Assembly: GCF_010820665.1 (NCBI RefSeq)
Contig: NZ_JAAIKC010000001.1
Location: 1,178,001 to 1,242,000, forward strand
Direction of reading: 5' to 3'
Source of the DNA: Paenibacillus sp. SYP-B3998
GTDB taxonomy: Bacteria; Bacillota; Bacilli; Paenibacillales; NBRC-103111
Length of the DNA stretch: 64,000 nt
Shown piece by piece: positions 27,384-36,023 of this stretch. The translations under genes and the position numbers were made by a program. Under the pieces are notes generated by a model. The model had not been told where the DNA came from. It saw only the letters and a program-made list of their open reading frames with translations, and did no database searches. Within the stretch, counting starts at the first letter, position 1. Every line of letters begins with the position of its first letter.

Positions 27384-28139
27384 ATGAAGATGGTAAGCCG
27401 CACCGATATCGGCAAGGTTCGGTTAGTGAATGAAGACCGTGCTTCCATTCACCAGCAACTTAATGGACTCTCTCTAGCAATCGTTGCCGATGGCATGGGA
27501 GGACATCAAGCAGGTGATGTCGCCAGCCAAATGGCGATCGAAATTATTGAAACGCAGCTGCAAACGATACATGGGGACATGTCCCCAGAAGAGCGCAAGC
27601 AAGCGCTGAAACTAGCCATTGAGAAGGCGAATGAGAAAATCTATGAGTTTGCCTCTCAAAGGGAAAATTATCATGGCATGGGAACGACGGTTGTGGCTAT
27701 CGTTGCGTCACGGGAGCTGCTTAGTATAGGACACATCGGCGATAGTCGGGCTTATAAAATCAGCCGCGAGACGATCACTCAACTAACGGAAGACCACTCT
27801 CTTGTTTATGAGTTGGTAAAGAACGGGCAGATCACGCTCGAAGAGGCTGATCATCATCCTCGTCGCAATTGGATCACTCGCGCGCTAGGCACTGAGCCTA
27901 GTGTGGAGGTTGATCTGTATGAGTATGCATGGCTACCAGATGAGACAATTCTGATCTGCTCGGACGGTCTCAGCGGCCTTGTTGAATCTAACGAGATTCT
28001 GGACATTGTGAAGAAGCAGCCTCAACTGGAAGAGGCTGCTTCGCAATTAATCAACAGTGCGCTAGATGCGGGTGGATTCGATAACGTAACGGTTGTTTTA
28101 CTTGCTCACGAAAATGATGAGGGCGAAGAGAAGGGGTGA
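27384..28139 (+). CDS. prpC: PP2C-type serine/threonine phosphatase (PrpC/Stp)
   Basis: A 251-residue PP2C phosphatase that reverses phosphorylation by the neighbouring PrkC kinase. Metal-binding and catalytic motifs are NEDRASI, VADGMGGHQAGD, IGDSRAYKI, LICSDGLSGL and GGFDNVTVV. GAGGTGA lies 8-9 nt before ATG 27384. It is 6 nt from prkC, the standard phosphatase-kinase operon of Firmicutes. Confidence 0.95.
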   Translation: MKMVSRTDIGKVRLVNEDRASIHQQLNGLSLAIVADGMGGHQAGDVASQMAIEIIETQLQTIHGDMSPEERKQALKLAIEKANEKIYEFASQRENYHGMGTTVVAIVASRELLSIGHIGDSRAYKISRETITQLTEDHSLVYELVKNGQITLEEADHHPRRNWITRALGTEPSVEVDLYEYAWLPDETILICSDGLSGLVESNEILDIVKKQPQLEEAASQLINSALDAGGFDNVTVVLLAHENDEGEEKG

Positions 28140-28145
28140 TGAGAG

Positions 28146-30257
28146 TTGATCGGTAGAAAGCTTGGAGGCCGCTATGAAATTTTGGAACGGATCGGCGGAG
28201 GCGGCATGGCCTTGGTCTACAAGGGCCAAGATTTATTACTAAATCGTAAAGTTGCTGTGAAGGTGCTGCGCCAGCAGTACGTGCATGACGAAGAGTTTAT
28301 ACGTCGTTTCCGCAGAGAAGCACAGGCAGCCGCTTCACTATCTCATCCGAATGTCGTCAGCATTTATGACGTCGGGCAGGAAGACGAAGTTCATTACATT
28401 GTCATGGAATATATTGAGGGTACGACCTTGAATGATTTAATTAAGGAAAAGGCCCCTTTGCAAGTTGAAGAAGCCGTTCATTATGCTGGCCAAATTGCAG
28501 ATGCGTTGGATCACGCTCATCATAATGAAATTATTCATCGGGACATTAAACCGCACAATATTTTGATCGGCAAAAACGGGCGCGTGAAGGTAACGGATTT
28601 CGGTATTGCTCGAGCAGCAACATCATCCACGATTACCCAAACGGGTTCTGTTGTGGGGTCTGTTCATTATTTCTCGCCCGAGCACGCGAAAGGCACGAAT
28701 ACAGGCGAGAAATCAGATCTGTATTCGCTTGGGATTGTGATGTATCAAATGCTAACAGCTCGTTTGCCTTTCCTAGGTGAAAGCCCGATTAGCGTGGCCC
28801 TCAAGCATTTGCAGGAGGAGGTGGAAGAACCGCGTAAGGTGAATCCACTTATTCCGCAGAGCGTTGAAAATATCATTTTGAAGGCGATGCGCAAAAAGCC
28901 TGAGGAGCGCTATCAGTCTGCGAAGCTGATGATGGCTGATCTTGAAACGTGCCTGAGTTCAGACCGCAGGAACGAAGCGAAGGTTGCTTTCTGGGACGCT
29001 GATGGGATGGATGAGGAACGTACTTTAGTGATGCCTGCGATTCGCCCGAATCAGCTGGGGGATTTCAAGGATGCAGAGCTCGAAAGGGCAACCTTGCGTG
29101 AAGAACCGACGCCACCGAAAAGCAAGGGCTGGGTTAAACCGCTCGTTTGGATCGTCATTTTGCTTGTTATTCTTGGGGCGATGTGGTACATGGTCGGCTA
29201 TGTAAAAGGGATGTTCGCGATTGAAACCGTTGAGGTTCCGAACGTAGAGAACAAGCCTCTACAACAAGCGCAGGCTGAACTTACTGCGGCTAAACTTGGC
29301 TATATCATCGAGCTTGATCAGGATAGTAAGCTTGCGAAGGATACCGTCATTCGCCAAGACCCTAATGGAGTACGGATGAACGTGGGTACCAAAGTGACGC
29401 TATATGTCAGCAAGGGTGTTCGGAAGATCACAATGGAAAACTATGTTGGACAGCCGCTGAAGGATGTTAAATTAAAGCTTCAGGCGCTAGGTATCAAGGA
29501 AGATCAAATTACGATTGCACCGGGATCGATAGAGGATACACCCGATATGATTCAGAAGCAGGCTCCGCTAGTTGGTGTAGAGTTCGAGGCGGAGAAGGCG
29601 GCAATTGTTTTTACCATCAGCAAAGCCAAAGAAACGTTCAAGATGCCTGACTTGGTTGGCATGAGCGAAGGGGACGCCAAGGCACAAATTGCAAAGTTGA
29701 ACTTGAAGTTGCCTGTTAACGGCATTACGCGTGAGAAAAGCTATAAGATACCGAAGGGCAAAGTGATTAAGCAATTCCCCTTTGAAAAAAATCAAGACGT
29801 ATCGGTCGGTGTGGAGATTAGTTTAATTATTAGTGACGGTCTACCGGAAGATGCAGGGCAATTAAACGTCAGCATCCCTGTCAAGCCAACTGAGGAAGGC
29901 AAGGATTCCGAGTTCAAAATCGTCGTTAGCGATGCTCAGTACGAGAACTTCGAGTACAAACCGGAGAAAGTGACGAAACCACAGAATTTGGATGTTAAAG
30001 TTATCGTTTCTCCCGATAAGAAGGCCGTTATTTTGATTAAAGAAGGCGATAACTTAGTGAATTCGGTTACCCGCACCTATCAAGATTATTTGGATCAAAA
30101 GAGTGGTAAGAATGCGTCTCCTAGTCCATCCGCTTCCCCTAGCACATCTCCTAAGCAGCAAAATAGCGGCGCGGCGATTCCCGTTGGCGGTAATGGAAAC
30201 GGGCAGGAACCAACAAGCGGAAATACCTCGAAACCAGGAACTGGAGGCGGCAATTAA
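28146..30257 (+). CDS. prkC: PASTA-domain serine/threonine protein kinase PrkC
   Basis: A 703-residue membrane kinase that senses muropeptides or lipid II and controls cell wall metabolism, translation and spore germination. Kinase domain at residues 1-275 (GGGGMALVYKG, HRDIKPHNILI near 130, DFGIARA, GSVHYFSPEHAKG), juxtamembrane linker, one transmembrane helix near 336-355 (WIVILLVILGAMWYMVGYV), then three PASTA repeats (about 364-430, 431-500, 501-570), an extra beta-rich module (575-655) and a Ser/Pro/Gly/Asn-rich tail. The start is TTG 28146 with an AAGGGGTGATGAG site. The three-repeat arrangement is like Bacillus; the extra module and tail are additions. Confidence 0.95.
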   Translation: MIGRKLGGRYEILERIGGGGMALVYKGQDLLLNRKVAVKVLRQQYVHDEEFIRRFRREAQAAASLSHPNVVSIYDVGQEDEVHYIVMEYIEGTTLNDLIKEKAPLQVEEAVHYAGQIADALDHAHHNEIIHRDIKPHNILIGKNGRVKVTDFGIARAATSSTITQTGSVVGSVHYFSPEHAKGTNTGEKSDLYSLGIVMYQMLTARLPFLGESPISVALKHLQEEVEEPRKVNPLIPQSVENIILKAMRKKPEERYQSAKLMMADLETCLSSDRRNEAKVAFWDADGMDEERTLVMPAIRPNQLGDFKDAELERATLREEPTPPKSKGWVKPLVWIVILLVILGAMWYMVGYVKGMFAIETVEVPNVENKPLQQAQAELTAAKLGYIIELDQDSKLAKDTVIRQDPNGVRMNVGTKVTLYVSKGVRKITMENYVGQPLKDVKLKLQALGIKEDQITIAPGSIEDTPDMIQKQAPLVGVEFEAEKAAIVFTISKAKETFKMPDLVGMSEGDAKAQIAKLNLKLPVNGITREKSYKIPKGKVIKQFPFEKNQDVSVGVEISLIISDGLPEDAGQLNVSIPVKPTEEGKDSEFKIVVSDAQYENFEYKPEKVTKPQNLDVKVIVSPDKKAVILIKEGDNLVNSVTRTYQDYLDQKSGKNASPSPSASPSTSPKQQNSGAAIPVGGNGNGQEPTSGNTSKPGTGGGN

Positions 30258-31177
30258 TGCCAAAAGGAAGTATTGTTAAGGCATTAAGCGGTTATTATTA
30301 TGTGCTGCCTGAAGGGATGGAGCTTCGCGATACGGAGACAATTACCTGTCGGGGAAGAGGCGTTTTCAAAAATAGAAATATTACTCCGCTTGTAGGAGAT
30401 CAGGTGATCTATGTGGAAACGGAGAACGGGGAAGGAACAGTCACTGAAATCCTTCCTCGCACCTCGGAACTTATTCGACCTCCAATTGCGAATGTGAACC
30501 TTGTTGTGCTTGTGTTTGCGGTTACAGAACCTGCATTGAATTTGCAGCTCTTGGATAAATTTCTTGTCCATATTGAGCATACGGGTATCGAAGTAATCGT
30601 GTGCTTTACGAAGAGTGATTTGCTAGCGGAGAAGGCTGCTTCTGATGAGATGTCCATTCCAGAGTTGGAGCGAATTTGCAAGCTTTACGAGCAAATTGGT
30701 TATCAAGTTCTTACCACAAGCTCCAAACTTCAGGAAGGCGTGGATGCGATTAGGCATCGATTGAAGGGGGCAGTCAGTGTATTCGCTGGGCAATCCGGCG
30801 TCGGTAAGTCCTCTTTGCTAAACAAAATGATTAGTGGTCTGGATTTGGAAACGAACGCGATCAGCCAACGATTAGGTCGAGGCAAGCATACCACGCGTCA
30901 TGTGGAGCTGCTGCATCTCGACGAGGGTGGATTAGTGGCTGATACACCTGGCTTTAGTCAGCTGGACTTTATGGAAATCGAAGTCGAGGAGCTTGGAAGC
31001 TGCTTTAAGGAGTTCGCAGCAATGGCTGAAGGCTGTAGGTTCAGGGGTTGCTTGCATTTGCATGAACCGAACTGTAAAGTCATTGAAGCTGTAGCTGAAG
31101 GGACAATTGCGGCTTCTCGGTACGATCATTATTTATTATTTTTAGCTGAAATGAAGGATCGGAAGAGGAGGTATTAA
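30257..31177 (+). CDS. rsgA: ribosome small subunit-dependent GTPase A
   Basis: A 306-residue RsgA/CpgA (YloQ), a circularly permuted GTPase that checks 30S subunit maturation. OB-fold N-terminus, then permuted G motifs: CFTKSD (G4), [12 protein letters not shown] (G1), TTRH (G2), DTPGF (G3), and a C-terminal zinc-binding segment [14 protein letters not shown]. The ATG overlaps the prkC stop by 1 nt. In Bacillus it is a PrkC substrate and neighbour, the same context as here. Confidence 0.95.
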   Translation: MPKGSIVKALSGYYYVLPEGMELRDTETITCRGRGVFKNRNITPLVGDQVIYVETENGEGTVTEILPRTSELIRPPIANVNLVVLVFAVTEPALNLQLLDKFLVHIEHTGIEVIVCFTKSDLLAEKAASDEMSIPELERICKLYEQIGYQVLTTSSKLQEGVDAIRHRLKGAVSVFAGQSGVGKSSLLNKMISGLDLETNAISQRLGRGKHTTRHVELLHLDEGGLVADTPGFSQLDFMEIEVEELGSCFKEFAAMAEGCRFRGCLHLHEPNCKVIEAVAEGTIAASRYDHYLLFLAEMKDRKRRY

Positions 31178-31181
31178 CCGG

Positions 31182-31832
31182 ATGGTATACGTGGCACCTT
31201 CTATTTTATCGGCAAACTTTGCCAAACTCGGGGAAGAGATTAAGGAAGCGGAGCTTGGTGGAGCTGACTGGATTCACGTGGACGTGATGGATGGGCATTT
31301 TGTGCCCAACATTACGATTGGACCACTTGTGGTGGATGCCATACGTCCCATCACCAAGCTGCCGCTTGATGTGCATTTGATGATTGAGCAACCGGATCGC
31401 TACATTCCTGACTTCGTTAAGGCGGGAGCTGATTTGATTTCCGTTCATGTGGAAGCATGCACGCATCTTCACCGAACGCTGCATCTTATTAAGCAAAGCG
31501 GCGTTAAAGCTGGCGTCGTGCTGAATCCAGCTACCCCTATCTCTTTAATCGAGCATGTGCTTGATGAGCAGTTGGATCTTGTGCTTATTATGACAGTCAA
31601 TCCAGGGTTCGGTGGGCAGGCATTCATTCCTGGGATGTTGAACAAAATTCGTGCCTTGCGTGAGCAGGCGAACGCCAAGGGACTCCATGGTCTGCATATT
31701 GAAGTGGATGGCGGCATTAATGAGGTGACCGCTCGTCAGGTGGTTGAGGCTGGCGCTGATGTGCTTGTAGCTGGCAATGCTGTGTTTGGTCAGCCGGATC
31801 GCGGTAAGGCGATAGAGCGCATACGCGGGTAG
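31182..31832 (+). CDS. rpe: ribulose-phosphate 3-epimerase
   Basis: A 216-residue Rpe that interconverts ribulose-5-phosphate and xylulose-5-phosphate in the pentose phosphate pathway. [42 protein letters not shown] and EVDGGI carry the metal and phosphate ligands. GAGGAGG is upstream; the gap to rsgA is 4 nt. Confidence 0.96.
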   Translation: MVYVAPSILSANFAKLGEEIKEAELGGADWIHVDVMDGHFVPNITIGPLVVDAIRPITKLPLDVHLMIEQPDRYIPDFVKAGADLISVHVEACTHLHRTLHLIKQSGVKAGVVLNPATPISLIEHVLDEQLDLVLIMTVNPGFGGQAFIPGMLNKIRALREQANAKGLHGLHIEVDGGINEVTARQVVEAGADVLVAGNAVFGQPDRGKAIERIRG

Positions 31833-31848
31833 AGGGGGCTGAGGAGCA

Positions 31849-32091
31849 ATGAGAATTGTCTCGCTGTTGATCTACTGCATCCTGTGCGGAGCTTTGTTAA
31901 CGTTGTACACAAACACCCACGACATATCCAAGTTTTTGTTCTCACTTGGTGCGCTTTATGCGGGCATTCGCTTTTTCAGACGGTTTGAGCAAACGGGACT
32001 GCGTGTGTGGTTTATTGTACTATCAGTACTTTTATATTTTATTTTCAGTTTAGGTTTTGCGCTTTACACGCAGGTGGGCATAACCTCATAG
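31849..32091 (+). CDS. small membrane protein, unknown
   Basis: An 80-residue protein with two or three hydrophobic helices (SLLIYCILCGALLTLY near the start, LFSLGALYAGIRFF, and WFIVLSVLLYFIFSLGFALY at the end). Start supported by GAGGAGC 2-4 nt before the ATG and GAGGGGG further upstream. It ends the rsgA-rpe transcript, at the place where thiN (thiamine pyrophosphokinase) stands in Bacillus subtilis. I recognise no family. Confidence 0.75.
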   Translation: MRIVSLLIYCILCGALLTLYTNTHDISKFLFSLGALYAGIRFFRRFEQTGLRVWFIVLSVLLYFIFSLGFALYTQVGITS

Positions 32092-32106
32092 AAGACGCAT
32101 ACATAT

Positions 32107-32141
32107 AGTTACAAGAGTGAATCGCTCTTGTAGCTTTTTTT
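32107..32141 (+). terminator. intrinsic terminator ending the prpC-prkC-rsgA-rpe unit
   Basis: Stem AGTTACAAGAG / CTCTTGTAGCT (one T-G pair) with a 7-nt loop and T7 tail. Confidence 0.88.
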
Positions 32142-32200
32142 GCTTTCTGGAAGCATTTTAAGGGAGAAAGTAAATAGGAGGCACTTTTTTGCGGTCCGGG

Positions 32201-32208
32201 CATATACT
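32201..32208 (+). promoter_or_regulatory. possible sigma-E -10 box upstream of spoVM
   Basis: CATATACT resembles the sigma-E -10 consensus CATACANT, 52 nt before the spoVM start, and spoVM is a sigma-E gene in Bacillus. The matching -35 (ATA-type) is not clear, so this is tentative. Confidence 0.3.
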
Positions 32209-32260
32209 GTTGTAACGATGCTAGGGAGCAGTGATGCAACCTGTGAAGGAGGGGTAGGGT

Positions 32261-32341
32261 ATGAAGTTCTACACAATCAAACTACCAAAATTTTTGGGTG
32301 GATTCGTGAAGGCGGTACTTAATACGTTTAGCAAAAACTAG
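32261..32341 (+). CDS. spoVM: stage V sporulation protein M
   Basis: A 26-residue ORF beginning MKFYTIKLPKFLGGF and ending LNTFSKN, nearly identical in pattern to Bacillus SpoVM. SpoVM is an amphipathic peptide made in the mother cell that recognises the convex forespore membrane and anchors SpoIVA for spore coat and cortex assembly. The proline and glycine pair in the centre, needed for its function, are kept. A strong site (AAGGAGGGGTAGGGT) lies before the ATG. It sits between rpe and rpmB as in Bacillus, behind its own possible sigma-E promoter. Confidence 0.95.
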   Translation: MKFYTIKLPKFLGGFVKAVLNTFSKN

Positions 32342-32369
32342 GTGAACACCTATTAAACCCAGAAATGCA

Positions 32370-32396
32370 AAAAAAAGCACCGGTTAGGTGCTTTTT
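32370..32396. terminator. bidirectional terminator between spoVM and rpmB
   Basis: AAAAAGCACC / GGTGCTTTTT, a perfect 10-bp palindrome with GGTTA loop and A- and T-runs on both sides, between convergent genes. Confidence 0.88.
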
Positions 32397-32411
32397 GTCT
32401 ATCTTGCGCGA

Positions 32412-32600
32412 TTAAACGCGTGCCACTTTACCGGACTTCAACGCACGAGTACTTACGTAAACGCGTTTAGGTTTACCATCAACGAGGATGCGAACCTTTT
32501 GAACGTTAACTCCCCAAGTACGCTTGTTTTTATTGTTAGCGTGGGACACGTGATTTCCAGTGCCTGGACCTTTACCTGTAATAAAGCATTTGCGGGACAT
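32412..32600 (-). CDS. rpmB: 50S ribosomal protein L28
   Basis: A 62-residue L28 ([20 protein letters not shown], then [13 protein letters not shown]). The ATG follows GGAGGTG on the minus strand; longer in-frame starts are unsupported. A single early cysteine without the CxxC pairs indicates the zinc-independent or reduced-zinc form. It is divergent from yloU and convergent with spoVM, as in Bacillus. Confidence 0.97.
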   Translation of the reverse strand: MSRKCFITGKGPGTGNHVSHANNKNKRTWGVNVQKVRILVDGKPKRVYVSTRALKSGKVARV

Positions 32601-32840
32601 GTTTGACACCTCCTTCGGCAGTATACAAAGCAGCCTGGGTGGCAAGCCTAAGCTTGACATGACAGCTTTCTCAATTTAGACTTGGTTTTTATATTTTGCA
32701 TTAAATAACCAGCTAAAAACACACTTAGATATAATAGCATGATGAGAGGAGCCTAGTCAACGAATTACCTCTACTTTTGCCGTTTATTTATTTAGTATGT
32801 TATAGTACAATGAAGATTAGTCCATAATTTGTTACATAGA
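32601..32840. other. AT-rich gap upstream of rpmB, no gene
   Basis: Holds the rpmB leader and presumably its promoter. I see no ORF with a ribosome site and no strong hairpin here; the repeats described separately fill the rest of the gap to yloU. Confidence 0.6.
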
Positions 32841-33000
32841 GAATTGTTTGCGAACGAAGTTTTGTTAAAACAAAGCTATGGCTATTTTATGAATTAGCGT
32901 TCATCTGGAAAACGCGAAGAGAATGTTTATAAAGTCAGTCTTGTTAAAGCAAAACGCTAAGATTATGCTTACGAAGTTAGCTTTCCATGGGAAGCTCTAA
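32841..33000 (+). repeat. four degenerate ~40-nt tandem units upstream of yloU
   Basis: Units begin near 32841, 32881, 32921 and 32961. Units 1 and 3 share GAAT..GTTT..TTGTTAAA; units 3 and 4 share the ACGAAG/AAAGT..CAG/TAG core and end in CTAA. Each unit has a short palindrome (TTTTGTTAAAACAAA, TTCATCTGGAA, CTTGTTAAAGC, TTTCCATGGGAA). Similarity between units is low to moderate, so the period is approximate. The last unit merges into the yloU ribosome site TAAGGAG. Confidence 0.5.
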
Positions 33001-33014
33001 GGAGTTGTCGGAAA

Positions 33015-33374
33015 ATGTCAATTGAACTCACAACGGAATATGGAAAAATTTATGTTACTAATGAAGTCATCGCAACTTTGGCGGGATCGGCTGCCTTGGA
33101 ATGTTATGGCCTTGTTGGTATGGCGACGAGAAAACAGCTGAAAGACGGAATCGCTGAGCTGCTGGGCCGGGATAATTTGACTCGCGGCGTCGAGGTTCGT
33201 CGTGATCATGAACGACTTGAAATCGATCTTTATATTATTGTCAGCTACGGTACCAAAATATCCGTTGTTGCTGGCAACGTTCAAACGAAGGTTAAATATA
33301 TTTTGAACGATGTTGTAGGACTTCATGTGAACGATGTGAATATTTTTGTTCAGGGTGTTCGCGTAGCCAAGTAA
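33015..33374 (+). CDS. yloU: Asp23/YloU family envelope stress protein
   Basis: A 119-residue Asp23/Gls24 family (DUF322) protein. Members cluster near the membrane and relate to cell envelope homeostasis; the biochemical activity is unknown. Typical segments are GKIYVTNEVIATLAGSAALE and YGLVGMATRK at the start and VNDVNIFVQGVR at the end. AAGGAG lies 11 nt before the ATG. It precedes the fatty acid kinase gene, the usual yloU-yloV order. Confidence 0.93.
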   Translation: MSIELTTEYGKIYVTNEVIATLAGSAALECYGLVGMATRKQLKDGIAELLGRDNLTRGVEVRRDHERLEIDLYIIVSYGTKISVVAGNVQTKVKYILNDVVGLHVNDVNIFVQGVRVAK

Positions 33375-33403
33375 AAGCCCGGTAAGTAGGAAGGAGAATC
33401 GCT

Positions 33404-35140
33404 TTGAGTAAGCGCTTTATTTCAATAAATGGAAATGACTTCACTGCCATGGTCTTGGCGGGAGCGGATAACCTGCGCAGAAATGTAGATAGGGTTAATG
33501 GACTGAATGTGTTCCCCGTACCCGACGGAGATACAGGCACCAACATGAATTTAACGATCACCTCCGGTGTGGAGGAACTGAAAAAGAAGCCATCGTCTCA
33601 TATTGGGAAAGCTGCCGAGGCATTGTCCAAAGGATTACTGATGGGCGCAAGAGGCAACTCGGGTGTTATTCTGTCACAATTGTTTCGAGGTTTTGCGAAG
33701 CATGTGCATGATCTTGAGTCTGTCAATGTTCAGCAGTTTGCTTCGGCGCTGCAGCAGGGAGTAGAAACGGCTTATAAAGCTGTTGTCAAACCTGTAGAGG
33801 GCACGATCTTGACGGTTTCGAAGGAAGCGGCCAAACATGCTATGCAGTATAAACGAAGCGGAGATTTGCTGGATCTCATGCAAGAGGTGTTGGATAAAGC
33901 GAATGAAGCTCTTGCCCGAACGCCTGAGCAGCTCCCTGTACTCAAACAGGTAGGTGTGGTTGATGCAGGCGGGCAAGGACTTGTTTGCGTCTATGAAGGC
34001 TTCGTGGCTGCGCTGAATGGCAGCGACGCAAATGATGATTATGCGATGATGGATACCAAGCTAGATATGGGTTCTTTTGTACCTGTCATGAATTTGGCTA
34101 AGGAAGCACACGCGCACCTTCCCGCACAGGCGCACTTAGCCACGGAAGATATTGAGTTTGGCTACTGTACAGAATTTATGTTAACGATTCAGCCGGGCAA
34201 GGTCAAAGGACAGACGTTTAATGAAGGAAAGTTCCGCAACCAGCTTAGCAAGCTTGGGGATTCTCTGCTTGTTGTGGCTGACGAGGAGCTGGTGAAAGTG
34301 CATATTCATGCTGAATATCCAGGTGAAGTTATGAATCAAGCGATGCGTTATGGCGCTTTGAGCCGCATCAAAATTGAAAATATGCGCGATCAGCATTCAC
34401 ATATATTGGAAGATTACACAGAAGCTTATGCGACTTCGGAGTCCGCATTTGTTGAGACGGTAGCTCCTGCTGCATTCAGCAAACCTTACGGTTTCGTAGC
34501 CGTAGCTCTTGGGGACGGCATTACAGATATTTTATCCAGTGTTGGGGTGGATGTCGTTCTTTCTGGCGGTCAGACCATGAACCCGAGTACGGAGGATATC
34601 GTCAATGCGGTTAACCGTATCGATGCGCAAACGATTTTTGTCCTGCCAAATAACTCGAATATTATTTTGGCCGCGCAGCAAGCAGTAGAGCTCGTGGAAG
34701 AGAAAGTGCTCGTTGTGATCCCATCCAAATCGATTCCACAAGGCTTGGCGGCAATTCTAGCCTTCCAAGAGAATGTAGACGCTCAGGCCAATGCCGAAGC
34801 GATGAAGAATTCGCTGCAGCGTATCAAATCAGGTCAGGTCACCTATGCGGTGCGTGATACGAACATGGATGGCATTGAAATCAAGCAAGGTCATTTCATT
34901 GGCATTCAAGATGGGCGTATTGTCAGCTCCCAGCCAAACCTGATCGATGCTTGCAAGAAGCTTCTAGAGGAGATGATCGAGGAAGGCAACGAGATCGTTA
35001 CGATCCTCACAGGCGAAGATGCGAAAGAGGAAGAAACGGAAGAGTTGGAAGCTTTCATTCAGACCCTATATCCGGATATGGAAGTTGAGCTTCACCCGGG
35101 TGGGCAGCCGTTGTACGCCTATCTGTTCTCCGTGGAGTAA
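33404..35140 (+). CDS. fakA: DAK2-domain fatty acid kinase subunit (YloV/FakA)
   Basis: A 578-residue FakA-like protein. FakA is the ATP-binding kinase subunit that phosphorylates fatty acids bound to a FakB (DegV) partner, for incorporation into phospholipids. The N-terminal DhaL/DAK2 domain contains NVFPVPDGDTGTNMNLT (ATP and magnesium ligands, near residue 38-54) and GARGNSGVILSQLFRG; the central and C-terminal regions (SQPNLIDACKKLLEEM, HPGGQPLYAYLFSVE) complete the family. TTG start with AGGAAGGAG upstream. A degV gene follows after 23 nt, which supports a kinase-carrier pair. Confidence 0.92.
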   Translation: MSKRFISINGNDFTAMVLAGADNLRRNVDRVNGLNVFPVPDGDTGTNMNLTITSGVEELKKKPSSHIGKAAEALSKGLLMGARGNSGVILSQLFRGFAKHVHDLESVNVQQFASALQQGVETAYKAVVKPVEGTILTVSKEAAKHAMQYKRSGDLLDLMQEVLDKANEALARTPEQLPVLKQVGVVDAGGQGLVCVYEGFVAALNGSDANDDYAMMDTKLDMGSFVPVMNLAKEAHAHLPAQAHLATEDIEFGYCTEFMLTIQPGKVKGQTFNEGKFRNQLSKLGDSLLVVADEELVKVHIHAEYPGEVMNQAMRYGALSRIKIENMRDQHSHILEDYTEAYATSESAFVETVAPAAFSKPYGFVAVALGDGITDILSSVGVDVVLSGGQTMNPSTEDIVNAVNRIDAQTIFVLPNNSNIILAAQQAVELVEEKVLVVIPSKSIPQGLAAILAFQENVDAQANAEAMKNSLQRIKSGQVTYAVRDTNMDGIEIKQGHFIGIQDGRIVSSQPNLIDACKKLLEEMIEEGNEIVTILTGEDAKEEETEELEAFIQTLYPDMEVELHPGGQPLYAYLFSVE

Positions 35141-35163
35141 AAATAGGAATGGGGTGAGCCCTG

Positions 35164-36021
35164 TTGAAGAGCATTCGAATCGTAACAGACAGTACGGCAG
35201 ACATTCCGCTATCGGTCAGACAAGAGCTTAACATCGAGATGGTGCCGCTTAAAATTCATTTTGGCAGCGACGATTATTTGGATGCGGTAACGCTGCAGTC
35301 CGAACAGTTCTACGACAAACTAAAGACATCTTCTCACTTCCCTAAAACCTCGCAGCCGTCTCCGGCTGAGTTTCTAGATGTGTATCAGAAGCTGCTTGAA
35401 GAACCTGATACCGAGGTGATTTCGATTCATCTGTCCGCGGCACTAAGCGGGACGTATCAATCCGCCTTATTAGCCTCGACGATGCTGGAAGAATCCGTAG
35501 GCAGCGTTCATGTCGTTGACTCCAGATCTGCTTCGTATGGAATCGGAGCGCTCGTTGTAGCAGCCGCGAAAGCGGCGAAGGCGGGACAAAGCGCGGAACA
35601 GATTTTGCAGCTTATACAAACGATGAGAGCGAATTTTTATATATATTTTCTTGTAGACACGCTTGAATTTTTGCATAAAGGCGGGAGAATCGGCAAGGCT
35701 TCGGCTTTGTTCGGCTCTTTGCTGAACATCAAGCCAATTCTTTCTCTTGATAATGCGGGTGAAGTTACAGCGATAGAAAAAGTCCGCGGACACAAAAAAG
35801 CAATCGCACGTATTTTGGAACTGCTGGGAGTAGAGGTAGCTGGCCGCAGCATCCAAACGCTGCATATTGCGCATGCCAATAATCTGGAAGGCGCGGAGCA
35901 GCTGCGCGAAGTCATCATGCAAAACTTTACAGTGGAGCATGTGGACTATATTACGCTAGGGCCTGTTATCGGCGCGCATGCCGGTCCAGGAACAATCGCA
36001 GCATTCGTGAGTACGGTGTAA
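35164..36021 (+). CDS. DegV family fatty acid-binding protein (FakB-like)
   Basis: A 285-residue DegV protein, predicted to bind a fatty acid in its cleft and present its carboxylate to FakA. RIVTDSTADIP, HLSAALSGTYQSA, DSRSASYGIG, LEFLHKGGRIGKASALFG and GPVIGAHAGPGT are family motifs. TTG start with GGGGTGAG upstream. It lies directly behind fakA, and is followed after 2 nt by recG. In Bacillus subtilis the sdaAB-sdaAA genes lie at this place instead. Confidence 0.92.
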   Translation: MKSIRIVTDSTADIPLSVRQELNIEMVPLKIHFGSDDYLDAVTLQSEQFYDKLKTSSHFPKTSQPSPAEFLDVYQKLLEEPDTEVISIHLSAALSGTYQSALLASTMLEESVGSVHVVDSRSASYGIGALVVAAAKAAKAGQSAEQILQLIQTMRANFYIYFLVDTLEFLHKGGRIGKASALFGSLLNIKPILSLDNAGEVTAIEKVRGHKKAIARILELLGVEVAGRSIQTLHIAHANNLEGAEQLREVIMQNFTVEHVDYITLGPVIGAHAGPGTIAAFVSTV

Positions 36022-36023
36022 GC

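Noticed and set aside
32851..32864. LexA-like sequence CGAACGAAGTTTTG upstream of yloU
   Set aside because: The right half-site does not match GTTCG, and it is part of the degenerate repeat.
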